From: Marsupella aquatica | Taxonomy: Eukaryota; Marchantiophyta | Length of the DNA stretch: 64,000 nucleotides | NCBI GenBank assembly: GCA_973895155.1 | Contig: OZ316892.1 | Location: forward strand, 21,266,001 to 21,330,000 | Reading direction: 5' to 3' | Shown here: in pieces, positions 1-11,537 of the stretch | How positions within the stretch are numbered: the first letter of the stretch is position 1 | Layout of the letters: every line of letters begins with the position of its first letter | Notes under the pieces: model-generated | The model's database searches: none | Seen by the model: the letters and a program-made list of their open reading frames with translations, nothing else | Told to the model about the DNA's origin: nothing | Made by a program: the position numbers and the translations under genes

Positions 1-2371
1 TCGAATGACGTTTGATGAGATTTCATTATTCGTAACTAGAAACAAAACAGAAGGATCAAGGATGATAATATACTATGGTATATCCCAGTGACTCCGGATT
101 CCCCCGGATTCTCCCAATCCTCACCCTTCGAGCAGTGTGCCCCGCATCACCCGCTAGATTCCCTCTTAATCGACGGTGAACCGTAACAGCCTGAAATTCG
201 ACGACTGAGATTCCGTCCCCACATTCCATTCGCGGTGAATAGCGGCGGGAATAAATTCGCACCGCAAGAAATCCCGTTCTGTAGATTGTCTGTCGTTGAA
301 AAAGCACAACAGAAGAGATCAATGGACATGACTATCGAGAATTCCACATTGATCCCTTTCGTGCGGCTCTGCAGGTCTGGTGATTCACGATAATGTACCT
401 GTTTCGGGCCACGAATTAGACTGTTCGCCAGAGACGACTTCGAAGACTGATCTTCAGTAACTGAGATTGAGAAAAAGAGTTCACAGGCACTGTTGCTCGG
501 AGATCATCACTTGGCTGTTGATCATCTTCTTTCAATGCGGTCGACCGGTTTGCAAGAGTAGGATGGGAATGTTCTACTCTGTTGTTTAGGCGTAGGCGAG
601 GAGCAGTTGAGGGGCATTAGGGAGGCCTGCAGAAGAAAAGACATTTCGGGGTCCCGACTTTTTGAGCTGTTTTACATCTACTGAATAATGTGGTCGATCA
701 TGTCATTTGATCGATTGATGTGATCTCGGACTCTCAAGAGTCGGTCGGTTTGCAAGAGTAGAATTGGAATGTTCTACTCTGTTGTTGTTAGGCGGAGTCG
801 ACCAGTTGGAGGGCGAGGCATTAGAGAGGTCTGCATTTCGGAGGCTCGAGTTTTGGAGCTGTTTGGATGTTGATAGAATGCTGTTGGAGAAAAGGGAGTT
901 TGACGGTATGCCGGCTGGAGCTAACTTACTTTTTCAGGGAGGGCTATGAGGGGGTGATTTGATTTCGAAGCTATCATCTATCAGCTTAGAAATATATTCG
1001 AGAAGGAGGGTCACCTGAAGGGCGTCGAGGATGGAGAAGCGGAGCCTTTTGGACGAGAATGTATCCATCGATGATCGGCGAAGGTTTTTGCGCTCCTTGG
1101 CGTGCCGGTTCTGGAGCGTGATTCTTATTCTGTCGTGGATCGTGGTGTTGTGCTGCATTACACAGGACAACAAGAGGAAGGCTCAACCCGTAAACCCGGT
1201 ATTTGTCTCTACCCACTCGCGACACAGATTTGATGTGCATAAATTGATTGGACCAGGGCAATGTTGGAATTGCATTCTTGGTGTGGACCACCGATCGGAT
1301 TTTCTTCGCGACTGTCTTGGTTAATAGAATCCCAGAAAATACAGATCTTGGATGTACTGTAGATCTGTGCGTCTCTTTCGTTCTTTTGCTCTCTGTCTTT
1401 TCTGTGTCCCGTTGTATAAATCTCTCGGATGGGTCTCCATGTATCCTACGCTGTGTTTGTGTCTATCTATTTCTTAGTCGATGTTTTTCTATCCTCCTTG
1501 TGGGTTTCTGCCTCTGGACTCCGGGCAATCTAAACTTTTCGTGTCCGTTGGCCCTGTTAGGTCTCCCATGCACAGCAATTACTCGTCTTCATGGATAGAC
1601 ATCCCTTAAATTGGGCTGTGTACTTCGAACTGACTGATTGAATTAGTGATCTCTGTACATTGTTGGTCCGTTGATCCTGTTTTGTCTCCGTAGACATTAG
1701 TTCAGTTATTTATAGTGACTCTCTTGAAATTGGACCGTGGTCGTTAAATTGACTGACAGATTCAATTATTGATGGATGGATTGATTGGCTCTTTCTACCT
1801 CTGTTTGCTGACTTCCTGATCTGCCTTGCAACCTAGGACTCTGGGTGGACATTTCACATTGTTATTCCCATGTTCTCCGTGGACATTGAATGCATTTATC
1901 GGTTCGCCCTCCTTTCTCAATCGGGCAAATGTGGGCTTCAAGAAAACGTTTTCATTATAGTCCACTCTCATGGGAAAATGCACTAAGGCTACAGGGGTGA
2001 CAAAAAATATGAGGCGGCGATAGTGATGGACGCCAAGACCTCCCTGGGATTCTCTTCCTACCTTTCCTCTCAATATCTCCTGTTTTCGCCGAAGATTTCC
2101 TTCGGTCCGATTACCTCGACCGCTTTCCAGGTCTCTCGACTCAAAAGCACAGCGGGTGCAACGACAGTTGACAATGTCTGTCTAAATAAAACATCTTTAT
2201 CGATAATTTACCTTAATGTCAAATGGGAAATGTGATCATGGATTGAAAATGGAAGTTTTTGGAACGAAATGACGGTATAACAGGGAAAGAACTGCTGCTA
2301 GTTCCCGGTGTGAAAAGAGGAGGTCAAGGAGCAGTGATTGGGTCACCTCAGCATTTTCTATTGTCCTAGTC
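1..2371. other. Upstream region of the phosphatase gene, no confident gene
   Basis: I see no gene I can name here. A 97-codon ATG-started ORF (1031-1324, +) has a short hydrophobic stretch near its middle (FWSVILILSWIVVLCC), but neither homology nor a splice model supports it. The region contains a diverged direct duplication (see 541-883) and a weaker repeat of roughly 125 bp at about 1540-1790, where a TCCGTTG..CCTGTT..GTCTCC block and an AAATTGG..TGACTGA block each occur twice. It probably holds the promoter and 5' leader of the downstream purple acid phosphatase, which could include an unrecognised non-coding first exon. Confidence 0.4.
541..883. repeat. Diverged direct duplication, about 200-bp period
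   Basis: The segment at 541-690 is repeated at 741-883. Shared blocks in the same order are CGGTTTGCAAGAGTA, GGAATGTTCTACTCTGTTGT, GGGCATTAG/GAGGCATTAG, AGGCCTGC/AGGTCTGC, CATTTCGG and GAGCTGTTT. Several small indels separate the copies, so the duplication is not recent. It is non-coding as far as I can see. Confidence 0.7.
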
Positions 2372-5300
2372 ATGGCCACGCTTATTTGTGTTTGTGGTGT
2401 GGAGCAGCTTCTTCCCGCTGTTCAGCTGCCGGATGCGCCTAGTACTTTGCAGGGCCCCTTTCAGCCGAGGACGATTCCTTTCAATGAATCACTAGGTTTC
2501 GGAAGTGAAGAGGTGAATGGAACAGATCCTCGTGTAGTGAGAAGGGTGACAGGATGGGGGCCAGAGCAAATTTCTTTGGCTCTTTCGACTCCAGACTCTA
2601 TGTACGTCTCGTGGATCACAGGTAATTTGCAGTGGCTGCCACGCTCTGTGCCTCCCCGTCAAGCGTGGGTTCCTTTTATTCCTGCAAGAAATCGGCTATA
2701 TATAGTGTTCTATTTCCCATAGGCAGTAAATGCCGAAAGGTTCTTTGGGGTGGACTTTTTTAATAGATTTCATTTTAGTCGCAAAGCATTGACAGCCTGA
2801 AAATGAAAATAGTTCACGCACGAATTTTGGGAAAGCTCAGCTTGGTCACGCACAAGGTTGTTGGACGAGTAAAACGAAGCAATGAACTTGCTTAGAGGCG
2901 GAGAACTGGTTTGGTTTGCGAGTGAGCACAAAGTGCGACGAGACTCATAATTGTGGAGGTGTGGTACAGGTGAGGCACGAATTGGATCCAGCATTGCACC
3001 TCTGGATCCAAGCACAGTGGCAACTAAAGTTCAATATGGTACCAAAAGTGGTGACCTGTCTCTCACTGCCGTTGGAACCAGCGAGGTTTACAATCAGCTA
3101 TACCCTTATAAAGGGCTTGAGAATTATACATCTGGCATCATCCATCACGTGAAAATATATGGTAAACCCGTTATAGCCGCTTCGTTTATTACCTCTAGCT
3201 GATATTCAAATGCCGACTTCTGTGCGACCATTTCTCTTTATAAGTGAAGTTCTTGACCAGTTTTTGAGTTGTTTGAATTGTATTGACGGTGATAATTGTC
3301 TGTGGTCGAAGGATTGGAGCCAAATACAAAGTATTTCTACAGAGTTGGAGATCCCGCCATTCCAGCCCTAAGTAAGGAGCTCTCATTCAAAACTTTGCCA
3401 ATTCCTGGGCCTGACAACTTTCCTACATCTATTGCTGTCATTGGAGATTTGGGCCTGACATACAACTCCACATCCACAATTGACCATCTGATGCAGAATA
3501 ACCCTGATCTCGTATTGATGATTGGTGACATGGTTTATGCGGACCTGTATGTGACAAATGGCAGTGGTTCTTCTTCCTATAGCACGTCCTTTCCCAATAC
3601 TCCAATTCACGAGACCTACCAACCAAGATGGGATCTTTGGGGCAGGTACGTCAGCATCATCGCTCTTCTGCTGACCCATGCTTTGCGACCTGCAAGTATA
3701 ACATTTCCCCATTTGAGTTCGTATTGGGACCAGGTCTACCATTCATTATAGCACATTTTCATTGCCTCTATGATTCAAAGATCACTGGTCAGAATACAAA
3801 GGAGCCACGTTGCGAATTGCTTTTAAAAGCATGTGGTACGCGCAAAGTCTGTTTTTGTTGAAGGCTGTACTTCGCTTCAGATTTCTGCATCGACTTGTGT
3901 GATCTACTCATTTCGCAGACTATCTATGTGAAGGCACAGATTGTGTTCACGGAGAAGCAAATTCAGCTACTTGTTCTGACCGATCCAACTGTTAGTAATG
4001 TCCGGTTCTGACCTCAAACTTCACATTTCAGATTCATGGAACCATTGACATCCGCTGTGCCATTCATGGTCATCGAAGGAAATCATGAGAAGGAACCGCA
4101 AGGAAATGGCGTAACTTTTGCTTCCTATCAAGCGCGGTTTTCTGTACCCTTCAGGGAGAGTGGATCGCCAAATGCCTTTTACTACTCTTTCAACGCTGGG
4201 GGTATCCACTTTTTGATGCTCGGAGCCTATATTGACTACAGCAAGACCAGTAGGTATCGTTGCCCTTTCTGTGAGCAAAGTCTTGTTCATATTAAATCGA
4301 AATTTTCTTTGGTTTGCATGAGTATTTTCGCCGAGCCTGAAAGGTAATCGTATCCACCACGACTTAAGCATTGATCTAGCGTCGTGTTCGAATGCGATGT
4401 GCAGGTGAACAGTATGCTTGGATTGAGAAGGACCTTGCACAAGTGAATCGGAGTGCAACACCTTGGCTTATAGCTACATGGCACCCACCCTGGTATAACA
4501 GCTATGTTGCACATTATCGCGAGGTGGAGTGTATGCGAGTTTCCATGGAGGAGCTTCTTTACAAAAATGGTGTCGATTTGGTCATAAACGGACATGTATG
4601 ACCCAGATTTTTCCCATCACCTTATGTTAGATTAGTAGGACTTGGAGTGAAGACTTCAGCTCCACGCTGAAGTTGGGGATGGCCGGTGTGGATTTGCTTG
4701 CACTGAGAGGAGTTGAAGTTAGCAGTTCATCTTGAATGGGTCTTATGAAGCTGAATGTCTCGCTCTTTTGGAGAGACTAGAGCTGCAAAGTGATCTACAA
4801 TTTTCTGCACCTTACGATAGTCTTTAATGCAGCTTCATAACCTGACGTTTAGTCGCAATACTGGATTTTTCTGTTAAAGTGATGTCCCTGATACAGGTTG
4901 TCTTCTCCTCTTGTGTTTCTTCAGGTTCATGCATATGAAAGGATGAATAGGGTGTACAACTACACCTTGGACGACTGTGCCCCAGTACATATCATAGTTG
5001 GTGATGGTGGCAATCATGAAAAGTTTTCATTGCCGCATGCTGATGAGCCGAGGCAGTGTCCTAGACATCCTGAGACGGGGGGTGATGACATTGGTGGCTA
5101 CTGCGGGTTCCCCTTTAGCTCAGGGCCTGCAGCAGGCCAGTATTGTTGGGATAGACAACCTGAGTGGAGTGCCATGCGAGAGACCAGTTTTGGCCATGGT
5201 ATTATAAATGTAAGTGTGTCCTTGAATGAGATAATAAATCATTTACAGACTTTCAGAGTTAGTAAAAAGTTGAGTGGCCGCCGAATCTTCTGTCAGAGTG

Positions 5301-5546
5301 GAGAGCGTACTCGAAGAGAACTATGGACCGAAGCGAAGATGGTGTTGAGTTCAGAGATTGTGTTTCTTCCTTCATTTGATTATGATTTGATGTATGTTTT
5401 GGATTTGATGTTACTATGACCAGGTGGTGAACAGCACACATCTGATTTGGACATGGCATCGCAATCAAGATCTTTTCAATGGGATCGGGGATCAAGTCTA
5501 CATTGTTCGGCAACCTGGAATTTGTCACAACCAGCCCCAAGCATGA
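2372..5546 (+). CDS. Purple acid phosphatase (plant high-molecular-weight PAP), 7 exons
   Basis: This encodes a binuclear-metal phosphomonoesterase, usually secreted or vacuolar, that releases phosphate from organic esters. Hand-built exons are 2372-2621, 2970-3161, 3312-3645, 4032-4249, 4405-4595, 4925-5209 and 5424-5546; all introns are GT-AG, phases agree, and the product is 530 aa, normal for this class. Every metal ligand of the family is visible: GDLG (D193), GDMVYAD (D220, Y223), GNHE (N276), ATWHPPW (H358) and GHVHAYER (H395, H397). The N-terminal fibronectin-like domain (about 60-170) includes the typical RVTGWGPEQISLALS run, and the C-terminal tail contains STHLIWTWHRNQD. The chosen ATG gives a short hydrophobic leader (MATLICVCG), a weak signal peptide; an in-frame TGA lies about 100 bp upstream without another ATG, so a missed upstream exon could supply a better leader. 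No lesions are seen. Confidence 0.93.
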
Positions 5547-7925
5547 GCTGCATTTGCAATTTTGCGTACATAATTTAAACGTTGTCTGATCACCGGGGCA
5601 TTGTCAAGGTGCAGACGAGAGAGACGACATTCAAAGTGTCTTTGAAGCGCAGCCACACTATTTTGATCTAGTTTTGAACCTGAGGTAGGGTCGAGTCGGG
5701 CGACTTGCAGATCTGCAAAACCGGAAATAGAAAATGGCGGCAAAGATGGTGGACAACACAGCAGGGACGAGTCAAAGCTGGGGTTAGAGGAATATGATCG
5801 CTCTTGAATTTGCAATTTTCTTATGAAAGTTTTCTTTTGTGCCAAGTTGTACAGCACAAGGAGTTCGAGATGAACACCATGAATGGGCCGACAGTGAAAA
5901 GCAAGGCATTCCATTGCCTGACGATAAATTGTGATGAGACTACCGAATTAGATTCTCTTGAAGGCATCATTGGTAGCCGAATACACGAATTCTTGTGCTT
6001 GGGTTTTTACAAGAAGTTCAATTTTTTTGGGCACCAGCCTGCTGCACTTCTTGTGATTGATCTTGGCCCGGCGAACCCATTGTTTTATCTGTTTTTTTGT
6101 TCGTGTCTGGAAAGGAAGGTCCATTGTCCATCCTGACAGTAGGGGGATGATAATAACACCAAGCAAACAAAGCTGATCCTGCTGAGGAGTTCTCTCACCG
6201 AATAGCGTGGAGGTGAAAACATAAATTCAAACGACAAGCTATTGAAAGACTCTGGAATAGAAAAGTTGTATATATACATTGCCAAAGAACAAAAAGCTCC
6301 AAACCATGACACGGGATCCCGGAGGCCGAGAGTACCCAATAAAGGGGAGGACACAGGGAAATATTCTTTCCTTTGTTTGTGTATTGTTGCGGCGCAATCT
6401 TTTAAGGTTTTGGGGGATTAGCTACAGTTAATTGTAGCGCTGCCAGCTCTTTTGGGAGGAGTACGTAACTTAATTTTTTTTATTTTACAACTTGAACTGC
6501 ATACAGAGGCCTTCTATTGCAATGCATTAGTTCTTAACTTTGAACAAGTTGACGGCAGGTGGAGACTCCAACTCATAAGTAGATAAGTCCATGTACAGGC
6601 AAGTGGGAAATCTTTTTAGGTAACTGTGTAAAAAGTTATGGCCAGATATATATGGCATTCCCCACTACATAATTCTCCACAGCATACATAATTCTCCACA
6701 GCCATACATCGAGCTACAGAATGAGTTGCAATCGCAAACCTAGACTACTTCACAGGGTTTACTCACAATACGATGGCAGGAAACGAGCGGCCCTCATCAT
6801 TTTTCTTCACTCCCTTATAGAAAGGCCGACTTTTGAATGTGCGTCCCCCACATTATAGCACCGTTTCTGCGTCCCTCTTCTAGTTGTTGTTTCCCAACAT
6901 TACAGCTCCGTTTCTGCACCTCTCATCTAGTAGTTGTTTTTCCTGATATAACAAATAGACAGCTTTTACCGTCCTAGTGTACTTCAATCACAATTTGAGC
7001 GTTAGAATTAACTAGCTTAAAATTAGGTGTTACCAATCTTAAGGCTCATGATTTCAAAATATTGCTTTGAAGAAACGTAAGCCTGGACAATCGGACGTGG
7101 AAGATTGTGATCCGTGCTGGACTATTTGACTGCCATTAGATGAATGCCATCAAGAAGACTGAAAATATATATCGTCTTCAATTACCTGCGTCCAAAGAAT
7201 AGAGTGTTGTTCTGTGAAAGATATTTATGTCACTGAGGACCCCTGTTGGTTTCCAGGTAGAACAATTACTCCCGCACAACCAAATCCAGACTAACGAATC
7301 CCTGCCTGAACATTCTGGTATGTATAAAAGAAGAACAATACAGCTTTGGTTGTAATGCAGGATCCAGAAAACTTCAGAATCGCTCTTTTACAGGTTACAA
7401 CGCCAACACTTTAGAGTTGAACAAGTTCTCCAAGAGATTCACCAAGCTCTAGGTGGAGAAGTCAGAATAAATGATATCAATAGCTCATTTGATGATCTTG
7501 ATAGAAAATAGAGCAGAACCAGACTCTAGAGACAGTTGTTCCGCTTCACATACACATAATTTCATCACTAATCCGATAGAATCTGGGAATCCCGCAACTT
7601 GAATCCTCGAATGCATGCCTCGATGTCTCCATTGGCAACTTTGACGACGTGGATGACATAGCCACGAGTGAATTGATCATTGCAAGTCGGCTGGTCCACA
7701 AATTTGACCACAAGCTTTCGAATGTATAAGTCAGTCAGTTCACCAGACCCGTCCTGAATATAATCCTATCCTTCCACCACTCGTTCCCTCCCACCCTCAT
7801 TGATGTGCAAAACCTAGCCAGTTTCTTGTGCACCTATGTCGTGTACTCCTCTTACTGAGGAGTTCTAAAATTATAGGAACTATCAAGATAAATTAAATAA
7901 ACATTCCAGCAAGTGGCTGAGCTGA
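5547..7925. other. Convergent intergenic region
   Basis: This stretch lies between the ends of the + strand phosphatase and the - strand kinesin, so it should contain the 3' UTRs of both. ORFs here are short, overlapping and without recognisable families. A tight local repeat of 'cataattctccacagc' occurs twice at about 6667-6702. No other structure is seen. Confidence 0.4.
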
Positions 7926-10900
7926 TCAATGAACATCTCCTGGAACGAAATCGTCCACTTCAGACCTTCTCCTCCCATGGGTCTGCCACTTTGCTTGCCC
8001 ACTCTGATCCCTGATAGGATCTGAGTCTGCACTGACAATGCTGCGAAGGGCAGGAACTCGAGTCCCGAGAGTCTTGTAAAGGCGAGCATATCTAGCCCTG
8101 ATTCCATCAGCTGTCCTGGCCATGGCTAGGTTAGAGAAGGCTTCAGGAACTCGAGACAAAATTTGCCTTATCTCTTCCAGTGACAGCCCATTCAGGGCGG
8201 AAGGCGCAGGAACTACAGCAACAATCTCTTTGCTGTTCTTATCCCCTAGTTTTGCTACTGCCTTCACTACCAGATCCAAAGTTGGTGTCGCCCCGCACTT
8301 AATCACCAACGGTGTTGAGGTTCCATTATTGAATTGCAATACACTCCACTGCACCACATCACCGTCCATATCTTCAGTTTTGTCCGACAACGCTTCACCA
8401 GCATCAATTGATCCTTGCCTGGTCAAATGATGGTTTCCAAACTCTTGAATAGAGTCCACTGCTTTTTGAACCTCAGCTATGGATTTCTGGGCACAAGCAT
8501 AGTCAATTGGAAGGAGAGTTGGCATTCTTTCAGAAAGTGTGCTCATGCGACTTATTAATGACTTCTTCAAGGCATTACTTGGTGGTTTCCCTCTTGCATC
8601 TCTCACAATTTCGTCAGCTTGTTTCAAGATATCCTCCAGAGAGACCAGAGAGGCTACTCGAGCGTCCTCATTGGCAGATGACGGGGTCCGGAAAGGTGAG
8701 CCACCCTCTTCTTTAGTCAAAAGAGCTACGTCAGATCGCATTTGCTGCATGACCTTTCTCCGCTTGTGCTCTACAGATTCAAGGCCAGAACGCAATTGTG
8801 CAACTTGAGGTACATCATCAGCCTCTTCCGTTGCCAAAGTTGCAGCGACGTCCTTTAGATGCTGTAACTCTGTCGAGTATGTGAGCTTTGTATAATCCGA
8901 CAGCAACTGTCCGAGGGCGTCGGTACTAGGTCGTTGGGGCACACCAAGACCAGACATCCATCCATCCATGATTGCAGTAGAAAGCAGCTCAAGCTGCCCC
9001 TCAACCACACCATCACTACTCATGCCCGCTAGAGGGTCAAAGTTCTGAGATAACCAAGAGCGAATCTGACGTTGAAGTTCACCAGCAGGTGTATGAACGA
9101 AGAGGGCAGCAAGTGCTTTGTTCCCAACTGCATATTGCCTCGCTTCGTCACTAGTCTCCCTGAGTCTTCCTCCGGTCACTGGTTGGGGTGAACCTAACTG
9201 ATCATTTCCCCTGAACTTACCAAAGAATGAGGAGATTTTCGATTTCTTTTCCGAACCAAGATTGACTTTGAACCTTGGCACGTTGTCATCCAGTCCGGAC
9301 TTAGAGTGAAATACTAGTGGAGAACGAGCTGGGCTGTCCTCACGACTACTAGGTTTGCGTGTAAGGCTTCCACCTCCAGCTCTTTCAAGAAATCTTTCTA
9401 CAGGAGGCAGCTGAATAGATTGTAGCTCACTAGAGCGAGAGCATAGTGATCTTATGTACAAAATCCGCACCCGTGAGACTAGCATGGTGTCCATGGCTGC
9501 TCTGGACTCCATTTTCCGGATAAAAGTGAAGACAGCATCCCGGATTTCTGCCAGCATCTCATGCTCTCGAGCTGCACCTGCTTTTATCACTGCTGCAAGA
9601 ACAAGCATAAGGAGTTTATTGGCTCCGTCACCAACTGCAGCAGGACTGTCGTACTGATCGGGATTGAAATCCAAAAGAGCTGCACTCAAGTACTCTCCAG
9701 CTGGAGTGCTTTTAACATTAAGAACAGCAGAGGATCCCGTAGGAACCATTGCGCCAGATGTTGATTCTTGACCCCTCTCCCCAGCAGGACGGCTGCTGCC
9801 ATTCTCGCTTGAATCCTTTGCATCTCCACGCTCAGATTCTTTGACAGGAGACTCAGTTGGCTTTGCAGTGAGTCGTTCGAACAGCTTCTCATTCTCTTCG
9901 TGAAGCCGTTCAATCAGCTCATCTCTCTTACTTAACTCTTCCTCCAGTCTCTTATTGAGAGCGGCCGTCTCGGCTACAGCCTGCTTTGCTATTATCAATT
10001 CCTCTTCTTGAGCTGGCGTGTTTGCTGCCACTTTATCCACCTCCTTGGACTTCTCTTCTTCGGAAGCTTTCTGCAAGGCGTTCAGTAGGATCAAGCATTG
10101 ACTGTCAGCCTCTTTCAAAGATTTCTCCAGCCTTGCATTCTCCTCTTCAAGCCTCGTGAGTTCACTTAGTTTCTCCGCCAACCCTTCACCGCCATTGTCA
10201 TCCTCTAGGCTTTTCGGTTTATTGCGAGCATGAACTCCAAAGTTGACAGATGCCAACGTCTCAGGCAGGTCTATAGCGCATGGGCACACGTTCACAATGA
10301 GGACAGTCTTCGCATCTCCACCGACAGAGTCAGCAAGTACACTCGTCAACAACGAATTCCCATATGGAGGCTCATCTTTAGCAGCCACTGCTGCAAGGAC
10401 ATCACCGAGAGCTGCCAACGTGGCTTCTACGTTCAGGTGGTCATCACTTGCTGGCAGATCCACGAAAGAGACTTTACTGTGATACTTCTCTCGCAGAAGG
10501 GTGTTGACATACTGAATGTGGATTGTCAAAAGGACAGAGCTGCCACTATCCTGGTAAGAGTAATTGTCGCCCATCCGTTTCCTCGCCCCGTTGTCAAAAT
10601 ATCTAGCGAAATCTCTGACGTTGTCGATCTTCTCTCCCACAAGTTTCAACTGACTAGCATCGCCCATTTCCACGGCTGTTGCTCTATCTGAACCTGGTGC
10701 ATTTGAGAGCAAATCTCTAACCTTGTCATCGTGCAATTCCACCATTGTCATGTGAAAGATTGTCCTTGCTGCCGGGGATGCATCAGCACTGGACAGATGG
10801 AATAGCTCCTCAACAGCTCTCAAGATAATGCCAGGATCCCCACTCGTTCCTTCAAGGGTGTACGTCTTCCCTGCTCCTGACTGACCGTAGGCGAATAAAG

Positions 10901-11537
10901 ACACGTTGTTGCCATCCAGAGCGGACTGAATCGTGGGTTGGACATCATTGAAGATGTCTTCCTGCCCAACATGTGGAGCATAGACCCGGTCGAACTCGAA
11001 TTGCTTTTCCGTGGCACCAGTCTTCCCTGAAGAAGGGATCCTCAGCCGAATCATGGAGTCATTGGGGAAAGAAGTTATCACCGTACCTTCCTCTTCGAAT
11101 TCGGGTCGCACTCGACAGAACACTCGCCCATTGCCTTTCCCGGCCAAAAGCTTGTTCAACAGCTTCTTCCTCTCATTTTTCAGAGGGGTGACGCGAGCTT
11201 CCCACTCGACCGCTACTTGGTCAAGTTTGCGGGCTTTCTCCGAAAGGACACCGAGATATCTCGTGGCTCTGGTTATCTTTACAGACGAATACTCCTGCAG
11301 ATCACTGGCTTCCTGTCTCAGCTCCAGACACTCCAGACGAGCGCTAGAAAGCCTGTCCCTAAGGGCCAAGATTTTATTCGTAACACCGGGAGGAAACGAT
11401 TTCTGGCCAGACTTTCGAGTGGATTGACTCTTCATGTCGTTAGTTTTATCACTAGACAGCTGATAGTCGGGCTTCTGCCGAGGCTCCCATGACGTCGAGT
11501 TCATGCTCCAAGAATTCCTCAAACCTGCTTCGGCCAT
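7926..11537 (-). CDS. KAC: KAC-type kinesin-like protein (actin-based chloroplast movement)
   Basis: A single uninterrupted ATG-to-stop frame of 1203 aa encodes a kinesin-14-related protein. In known plants KAC proteins act in chloroplast photorelocation and anchoring by organising chloroplast actin filaments rather than by microtubule transport. Residues 55-130 form a helical neck-like segment (KILALRDRLSSARLECLELR), the motor-like domain spans about 136-440, and the P-loop GQSGAGKT is intact at 218-225. The other nucleotide-sensing motifs are degraded: the usual NxxSSRSH switch I region reads YQDSGSSV (327-334) and the DLAGSE switch II reads DLPASD (360-365). A glutamate- and leucine-rich coiled coil covers about 453-560, followed by a long C-terminal half with low-complexity serine-rich segments. 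The length matches the family. The gene is intronless across 3.6 kb, which stands out beside its intron-rich neighbours. No frameshift is seen. Confidence 0.92.
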   Translation of the reverse strand: MAEAGLRNSWSMNSTSWEPRQKPDYQLSSDKTNDMKSQSTRKSGQKSFPPGVTNKILALRDRLSSARLECLELRQEASDLQEYSSVKITRATRYLGVLSEKARKLDQVAVEWEARVTPLKNERKKLLNKLLAGKGNGRVFCRVRPEFEEEGTVITSFPNDSMIRLRIPSSGKTGATEKQFEFDRVYAPHVGQEDIFNDVQPTIQSALDGNNVSLFAYGQSGAGKTYTLEGTSGDPGIILRAVEELFHLSSADASPAARTIFHMTMVELHDDKVRDLLSNAPGSDRATAVEMGDASQLKLVGEKIDNVRDFARYFDNGARKRMGDNYSYQDSGSSVLLTIHIQYVNTLLREKYHSKVSFVDLPASDDHLNVEATLAALGDVLAAVAAKDEPPYGNSLLTSVLADSVGGDAKTVLIVNVCPCAIDLPETLASVNFGVHARNKPKSLEDDNGGEGLAEKLSELTRLEEENARLEKSLKEADSQCLILLNALQKASEEEKSKEVDKVAANTPAQEEELIIAKQAVAETAALNKRLEEELSKRDELIERLHEENEKLFERLTAKPTESPVKESERGDAKDSSENGSSRPAGERGQESTSGAMVPTGSSAVLNVKSTPAGEYLSAALLDFNPDQYDSPAAVGDGANKLLMLVLAAVIKAGAAREHEMLAEIRDAVFTFIRKMESRAAMDTMLVSRVRILYIRSLCSRSSELQSIQLPPVERFLERAGGGSLTRKPSSREDSPARSPLVFHSKSGLDDNVPRFKVNLGSEKKSKISSFFGKFRGNDQLGSPQPVTGGRLRETSDEARQYAVGNKALAALFVHTPAGELQRQIRSWLSQNFDPLAGMSSDGVVEGQLELLSTAIMDGWMSGLGVPQRPSTDALGQLLSDYTKLTYSTELQHLKDVAATLATEEADDVPQVAQLRSGLESVEHKRRKVMQQMRSDVALLTKEEGGSPFRTPSSANEDARVASLVSLEDILKQADEIVRDARGKPPSNALKKSLISRMSTLSERMPTLLPIDYACAQKSIAEVQKAVDSIQEFGNHHLTRQGSIDAGEALSDKTEDMDGDVVQWSVLQFNNGTSTPLVIKCGATPTLDLVVKAVAKLGDKNSKEIVAVVPAPSALNGLSLEEIRQILSRVPEAFSNLAMARTADGIRARYARLYKTLGTRVPALRSIVSADSDPIRDQSGQAKWQTHGRRRSEVDDFVPGDVH

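Noticed and set aside
1031-1324. Small ORF with a hydrophobic segment as a gene
   Set aside because: No homology, no conserved context and overlapping ORFs on the other strand; left as a remark only.
10230-11492. Several + strand ORFs of 90-150 codons
   Set aside because: They are antisense shadows of the kinesin coding sequence.
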